Of a stretch of 10,221 nt of DNA, positions 6,920 through 10,221 are shown one piece after another (position 1 is the first letter of the stretch; every line of letters starts with the position of its first letter). The stretch is from an uncultured Persicitalea sp. (lineage in GTDB: Bacteria > Bacteroidota > Bacteroidia > Cytophagales > Spirosomataceae): contig CATMVR010000115.1 in the NCBI GenBank assembly GCA_950075905.1, positions 1-10,221 of the forward strand, given 5' to 3'. The notes beneath the pieces are model-generated. The model was not told where the DNA came from. It saw only the letters and a list, made by a program, of their open reading frames with translations, and did no database searches. Made by a program: the position numbers and the translations under genes.

Positions 6920-8386
6920 TCAAACCAGTAGCGCCCCGGCTATGACGGGCACAAAATCGGCTTTGGGAGTTTCGCAGGTGGAACAAACATAGCTTTCGGG
7001 AAGATCACCAAAGGAGGTACCCGACTGGATACCGGCACGCTCGTCGCCATACACAGCATCGTACTGCGTCAGACAGTGGGGGCATTGGTACATCTCCTCC
7101 TGATTGCTAACGGAAACTGGATTTTCAATGGGCTCGACCCGGAATGTTTTGGTGGCTAGGGCGTTGCGTGAGGCGTTGAACTTCCGGCAGAGCCGTTCTA
7201 CCTGATGGGGGAGGTGGTTTTTCATCAGCCCCTTTTCAAATAGAAACCAGCTGCGGCTATTGGGGTTGAAGTTTTCGGTAAAATAAAGATCGTATACCGG
7301 TAGCATCCCCAATTTTCCAATCCGCAACATAGGCCTTTTGCGGATCAGAATGGAACCAAATACCTCCGATTTGGGTCGGGTCTGAATGCCAAAGCAAAGG
7401 CCGAAGGTCCGGGTATCCATTTTTTCTAAATAGCGCAGAATGTATTTTTTCAGATCAATGCCTTCTTCGCTATGGTCTTCGGTCTGCCAGGCCAGTTCGC
7501 TGGCGGCATGGCGCACGTTGATGTTGTGCCGCCCCAGCACGGCACTCCATTTGGTACGGTCTTTCTCCTCAATTCCCTTAATGATCAGTGATTTCCAGGG
7601 CGTTGTACAAAGCTCACCCACGCGGGTTTCGAGGCAGAGCGCGCACAGGTCTATTAGGAAAGGAATCGAAAACTGCTCATTGCGCCGGTACAGTCCCAGC
7701 CAGGTGCGCTGTCCGTAGCGGTTAAATCCCTCGTAGTAGGGCAGCGTAAAATCGGGTAGCTCTACCTCTTCCGTAGCGGGTTGGGTGATGAACGTGGTAC
7801 CCTCGTAGACCAGTTCGTAGAGTTCAGCTTCCGAAAGCAGGTGGTTTTCGTCCGAAAGCATCACTTCTTCGAGCCGGTGGGCGATACGGGCGATGTCGTT
7901 GGTATAGATCAGATCGCGCCAGCGAAAGAGCGTGTTGGTTTGTTTGGGCCGGATGTACAGGTACCAGAAATGCGGCTCAGGGGAGGCAATGAAGTTCAGA
8001 TTACCGGTAAAAAACGGTGTGAAACTCTGGTTGGAGTCTGATAGGTTTACTTTCAGGACCGGCTGGTAATCAAAGTCGTCCAGCACGGTATGGTATTCAC
8101 TTTCGCTCAGCCATTGCCCCGTACGGAACACCTCCTCGGCGCAGTAGGAGCTGATGATGTTGGGGTGCTGCTCGGCGTTTACCTCGTAGGGGATGCCATG
8201 CGTGGTGAAATCCCTTTCCAGAAAACGCAGTTTCTCGCCAGTGACGGTAAACAAAAGCTGCTGCCGGGCCCCGAAGCGGGCGTATTGTACCCGGGCAGTC
8301 AGGGCGATGGACAGGATGTCTCGCAGCCGGCCGGGTGATACAATGCCGCCGGGCAGGTTTACTTTCAGGATATGGTAGTCGCGCAT
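6920..8386 (-). CDS. Rubredoxin-tailed, nitrite/sulfite-reductase-like protein
   Basis: This is a 488-residue two-part protein. Residues 433-481 are a rubredoxin: Cys435-x2-Cys438 and Cys468-x2-Cys471, with GIQSGTSFGDLPESYVC between, and they should bind one Fe in a Cys4 site. Residues 5-47 (LKVNLPGGIVSPGRLRDI, then YARFGARQQLLF) resemble the first ferredoxin-like half-domain of siroheme nitrite/sulfite reductases. Residues 228-271 (TWLGLYRR, then VGELCTTPWKSLIIKGI) resemble the second. The usual C-x5-C and C-x3-C ligands for siroheme and 4Fe-4S are not seen: the other cysteines are 82, 248, 251, 260, 331 and 400, and KVNLSDSNQSF replaces the usual cysteine-bearing loop. It is therefore probably an electron-transfer or accessory protein of nitrate/nitrite assimilation rather than an active siroheme enzyme. 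It sits between the nitrate reductase and nitrate-reductase-associated genes. The ATG at 8386 directly precedes the conserved start. Confidence 0.75.
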   Translation of the reverse strand: MRDYHILKVNLPGGIVSPGRLRDILSIALTARVQYARFGARQQLLFTVTGEKLRFLERDFTTHGIPYEVNAEQHPNIISSYCAEEVFRTGQWLSESEYHTVLDDFDYQPVLKVNLSDSNQSFTPFFTGNLNFIASPEPHFWYLYIRPKQTNTLFRWRDLIYTNDIARIAHRLEEVMLSDENHLLSEAELYELVYEGTTFITQPATEEVELPDFTLPYYEGFNRYGQRTWLGLYRRNEQFSIPFLIDLCALCLETRVGELCTTPWKSLIIKGIEEKDRTKWSAVLGRHNINVRHAASELAWQTEDHSEEGIDLKKYILRYLEKMDTRTFGLCFGIQTRPKSEVFGSILIRKRPMLRIGKLGMLPVYDLYFTENFNPNSRSWFLFEKGLMKNHLPHQVERLCRKFNASRNALATKTFRVEPIENPVSVSNQEEMYQCPHCLTQYDAVYGDERAGIQSGTSFGDLPESYVCSTCETPKADFVPVIAGALLV

Positions 8387-8412
8387 GGAGTTGAAAGATT
8401 AATCAATAAAAT

Positions 8413-8430
8413 TTGAATGACATTATTCAA
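8413..8430. promoter_or_regulatory. Short dyad upstream of the rubredoxin-tailed gene, possible operator
   Basis: TTGAAT and ATTCAA form perfect 6-bp arms around a 6-base centre (GACATT). The dyad ends 26 bases before the ATG at 8386. It recalls CRP/FNR-type sites (TTG...CAA), but the 18-bp span is longer than a canonical FNR box (TTGAT-N4-ATCAA). Regulation is inference. Confidence 0.3.
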
Positions 8431-8475
8431 TGCCTGGGTTGTGCCAGCTTTTGCCCTCACGGCCGGGCGGGCCCC

Positions 8476-8559
8476 GCATTCTCAACGCCGCTGTTTTTTA
8501 TGGGCCTGCGCAAGGCCTACGCACACAAGCCCATAAAAAAAGGCGGCTTGTGAGAATGC
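8476..8559. repeat. 84-bp near-palindrome (REP- or MITE-like)
   Basis: The arms pair over three blocks: GCATTCTCA (8476-8484) with TGAGAATGC (8551-8559), GCCGC (8487-8491) with GCGGC (8543-8547), and TTTTTTATGGGC (8494-8505) with GCCCATAAAAAA (8529-8540). That is 26 base pairs around a 23-base loop, which itself has TGCG/CGCA ends. The T-run lies on the 5' side of the stem on both strands, so it is not an intrinsic terminator in either direction. No target-site duplication was seen. Within the right half, CACAAGCC (8524-8531) can instead pair with GGCTTGTG (8545-8552), an exclusive alternative fold. Confidence 0.7.
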
Positions 8560-8666
8560 TGAAAATTATTTGCATTCTGCTCGATTGTAAAATGTTTCTA
8601 AAAAATTAAATTCTTGGCAGTATATGTTGAATTTTAAACTTGGGCCTATATATTATTTTTGTTTTA

Positions 8667-8723
8667 ATAAATTGATAATCAGATAATTGATAATGACCAA
8701 TCACTAATAACAAATAACCAGTC
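8667..8723 (-). repeat. Degenerate 7-bp tandem repeats (STRR-like)
   Basis: Read on the minus strand from 8723, the sequence divides into heptamers GACTGGT, TATTTGT, TATTAGT, GATTGGT, CATTATC, AATTATC, then after one extra base GATTATC and AATTTAT. All but the first and last follow nATTnnn. The first four end in GT and the next three in ATC. The run begins inside the stop codon of the nitrate reductase fusion gene. It resembles the short tandemly repeated repetitive sequences known from cyanobacterial spacers, by pattern only. Confidence 0.5.
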
Positions 8724-10221
8724 ACGAAAAAACAGCTTCCAACTCGGTGCATTTTTCCAGAATGGAGCGTACCTCGGGGCGGCAGGAGCCGCAGCCGGTA
8801 CCGGCACCGGTGAGCTGGCACAACGCTTTGAAATCCGTACAGCCGCCCCGGATGGCTTTTTCCAGATTGCCCTTTCCTACATTGTTGCAAGAACAGACCA
8901 ACTTGCCTTCCAGGGCCTCGGCCTTGCCGCCGGAGCGCAGCAGTTCGAGCCGCTTTTCGGAGAGTTCGGTGCCTTTCGAAATCAGGTCGCGAAATTCGTT
9001 GAATTCATTTTTATCCCCTACCAGAATCGCCCCCACGAGCTTGTCCTGGTGTACAATGCACTTCTTATAGTAGCGCTTCGCTTTATCAATAAAGGTTATT
9101 TCCTCGTAGGAAGGATCATTTTCCGGTGCTTCGGCCAGGCCGATGCTGCATAGGTGCAGCCCTTCCATTTTCAGGATATTCACAAACACACTACCCTTGT
9201 AGGGATTGGTGATATCCCCGCTGAGGTAGTGGGCAATGGTTTCGGCCTGCTGCTCGGCGGCCAGCGTAATGCCCCACATCTGCCCGCGCCACTGGGCTAT
9301 TTCTCCCGCGGCAAAAATGTCGGGATCGGAGGTTTGCAGGTAGTCATTGACCACCACGCCCCGGTTGCAGTCTAGTCCGGCCTGCCGGGCGAGCTCTATA
9401 TTTGGAACGGTACCAATGGCGATCACCGCTACCTGGCAGTCGAGTCGTCGGCCCGATTTCAGGCGGATACCGTCGAGTTGGTTGGTGCCGGAGAACGTCT
9501 GCACTTCGTCGTTAAAGTACACCTCAATGCCTCGGTCGCGGATTTCCTGGTAGAGAAGCTCACCAGCCAGCGGGTCCAGCTGCCGTTCCATAAAGCGGCT
9601 GATGCGCTGCACTACACTCACCCGCACATTCAGCTCGCGCAGCGAAGCGGCCAATTCTAGCCCCAGCAAGCCACCGCCTACGATGACCACGTGCGGATTG
9701 GGCTGGTCGAGGAAGGGTAGGAGCGAGTCGGCATCAAGCCGCGAGCGCATATTGAAAATCCCTTTCAGAGTAGGTACCCCTTTCGGCATAAAGGCCCGGC
9801 TGCCGGTGCCCAAAATAATTTTATCGTAGGAGTGAATCAATCCATTAGAATCGGTCACTATTTTGCGCGTGCGGTCAATGTGGGTGATGCCAACGCCCTT
9901 GTGTACCACAATACCGGCTTCCTCAAATTGTTCCTCGCGCAGCTTTACCAATTGTTCCCAGCTTTGGGCACCGCTGATGTAGTCGGGCAGGAGCACGCGG
10001 TTGTAAAAGGGGTAAATTTCCTGCGAGAATACGTGTACTTCGTCCAGCTGATTCAGCGGGCGGTAGGCATTAATAAAGCCCAGCCCGGCCGAACCGGCTC
10101 CGATCACGATGATTTTTTCAAAAGGCTTCTGGTATACCTCCACCTCAACGGCCGAAAACTTAAAATCAGGCTCCTTGGAGCGGGGGTCTACCAGGCTGTT
10201 GGTGAGGTTGTTAGCCCGGGC
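8722..10221 (-). CDS. Nitrate reductase C-terminus fused to NirB/NasC-like FAD-NAD reductase and BFD [2Fe-2S] domain (partial, N-terminus off the window)
   Basis: The frame is open from the window edge; 499 residues are visible. Residues 1-29 include NNLTNSLVDPRSKEPDFKFS followed by AVEVE, resembling the extreme C-terminus of molybdopterin nitrate reductases (the molybdopterin-dinucleotide-binding domain). An FAD/NAD reductase like the N-terminus of NirB follows without a stop: GAGSAG at 41-46, GTGSR at 138-142, the NAD motif GGGLLG at 182-187, DIFAAGE ending at 307, and YYKKCIVHQDKLVGAILVGD. The end is a BFD-like [2Fe-2S] domain with Cys443, Cys445, Cys477 and Cys480 (CxC-x31-CxxC). The expected role is to pass electrons from NAD(P)H through FAD and the cluster to a molybdenum nitrate reductase in the cytoplasm. 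A GTG at 10143 could start a separate 473-residue reductase, but unbroken homology-like sequence upstream makes a fusion more likely. Upstream domains cannot be seen. Confidence 0.78.
   Translation of the reverse strand, partial: ARANNLTNSLVDPRSKEPDFKFSAVEVEVYQKPFEKIIVIGAGSAGLGFINAYRPLNQLDEVHVFSQEIYPFYNRVLLPDYISGAQSWEQLVKLREEQFEEAGIVVHKGVGITHIDRTRKIVTDSNGLIHSYDKIILGTGSRAFMPKGVPTLKGIFNMRSRLDADSLLPFLDQPNPHVVIVGGGLLGLELAASLRELNVRVSVVQRISRFMERQLDPLAGELLYQEIRDRGIEVYFNDEVQTFSGTNQLDGIRLKSGRRLDCQVAVIAIGTVPNIELARQAGLDCNRGVVVNDYLQTSDPDIFAAGEIAQWRGQMWGITLAAEQQAETIAHYLSGDITNPYKGSVFVNILKMEGLHLCSIGLAEAPENDPSYEEITFIDKAKRYYKKCIVHQDKLVGAILVGDKNEFNEFRDLISKGTELSEKRLELLRSGGKAEALEGKLVCSCNNVGKGNLEKAIRGGCTDFKALCQLTGAGTGCGSCRPEVRSILEKCTELEAVFS

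Larger units (their letters stand above)
8387..8721. other. Structured intergenic spacer, 335 bp
   Basis: This gap between two same-strand genes of the nitrate locus contains no plausible coding frame. Going down the transcription direction it holds a heptamer repeat run (8667-8723), an AT-rich stretch (about 8575-8666), an 84-bp near-palindrome (8476-8559), a short GC-rich segment (8457-8475) and an 18-bp dyad (8413-8430) 26 bases upstream of the rubredoxin-tailed gene. The gap is long for an operon, so that gene may have its own promoter. I could not identify one with confidence. Confidence 0.6.

Noticed and set aside
8494..8540. Inner stem of the palindrome as a bidirectional intrinsic terminator
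   Set aside because: The T-run precedes and the A-run follows the GC part on both strands, the reverse of what an intrinsic terminator needs.
8654..8661. TATTTTTG matching the -7 promoter consensus on the plus strand
   Set aside because: It would fire antisense into the nitrate reductase fusion gene, the nearest upstream TTG is about 24 bases away, and the surrounding DNA is so AT-rich that a chance match is likely.
10141..10143. GTG as the true start of an independent 473-residue FAD/NAD reductase
   Set aside because: The frame is open for 26 further codons to the edge, and those codons resemble the C-terminal tail of molybdopterin nitrate reductases. No ribosome-binding signal marks the GTG. 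Kept as an alternative only.

Overview
The window looks like a chromosomal segment of a Bacteroidota member, most likely a Cytophagales-type bacterium (Spirosoma/Dyadobacter-like). This rests on the protein families present and on promoter-like TTTG / TAnnTTTG signals with few Shine-Dalgarno sequences. It is a judgement from pattern recognition, not a search result. Coding DNA is moderately GC-rich and the spacers are AT-rich.

Left part. From 1145 leftwards off the edge (minus strand) runs a secreted DUF6600-type protein with a W/Y/G-rich globular domain and a long Ser/Arg/Tyr/Glu/Pro tail built from repeats. A 311-bp AT-rich divergent spacer (1146-1456) separates it from a plus-strand CPA1/NhaP-type cation:proton antiporter (1457-2713). 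After 122 bp comes a plus-strand M1 zinc aminopeptidase (2836-5418). It starts at a TTG codon and carries a lipoprotein signal, so it is probably membrane-anchored.

Right part. Everything from 10221 down to 5440 is on the minus strand and converges on the aminopeptidase gene. In transcription order the genes are: (1) a protein entering from the right edge, whose first visible residues look like the very C-terminus of a molybdopterin nitrate reductase and which continues without a stop into a NirB/NasC-like FAD/NAD reductase and a BFD-type [2Fe-2S] domain; (2) a 488-residue protein with two sulfite/nitrite-reductase-like ferredoxin half-domains lacking the usual siroheme/4Fe-4S cysteines, ending in a rubredoxin domain; (3) a nitrate-reductase-associated protein; (4) a DUF433 protein with an N-terminal helix-turn-helix; (5) the small protein YwbE. 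Genes 1-3 look like part of an assimilatory nitrate reduction locus. The module would draw electrons from NAD(P)H through FAD and iron-sulfur centres to the molybdenum site, with the rubredoxin protein as a further electron-transfer or accessory component. The nitrite reductase, the molybdenum domain and any transporter would lie outside the window.

The 335-bp spacer between genes 1 and 2 is the most structured noncoding DNA here. It holds an 84-bp near-palindrome, a short dyad close to the start of gene 2, and a run of degenerate 7-bp repeats starting at the stop codon of gene 1. No RNA gene, CRISPR array, insertion sequence or phage gene was seen. The strongest candidates for something unusual are the nitrate-reductase/diaphorase fusion and the rubredoxin-tailed, apparently siroheme-less nitrite-reductase-like protein.
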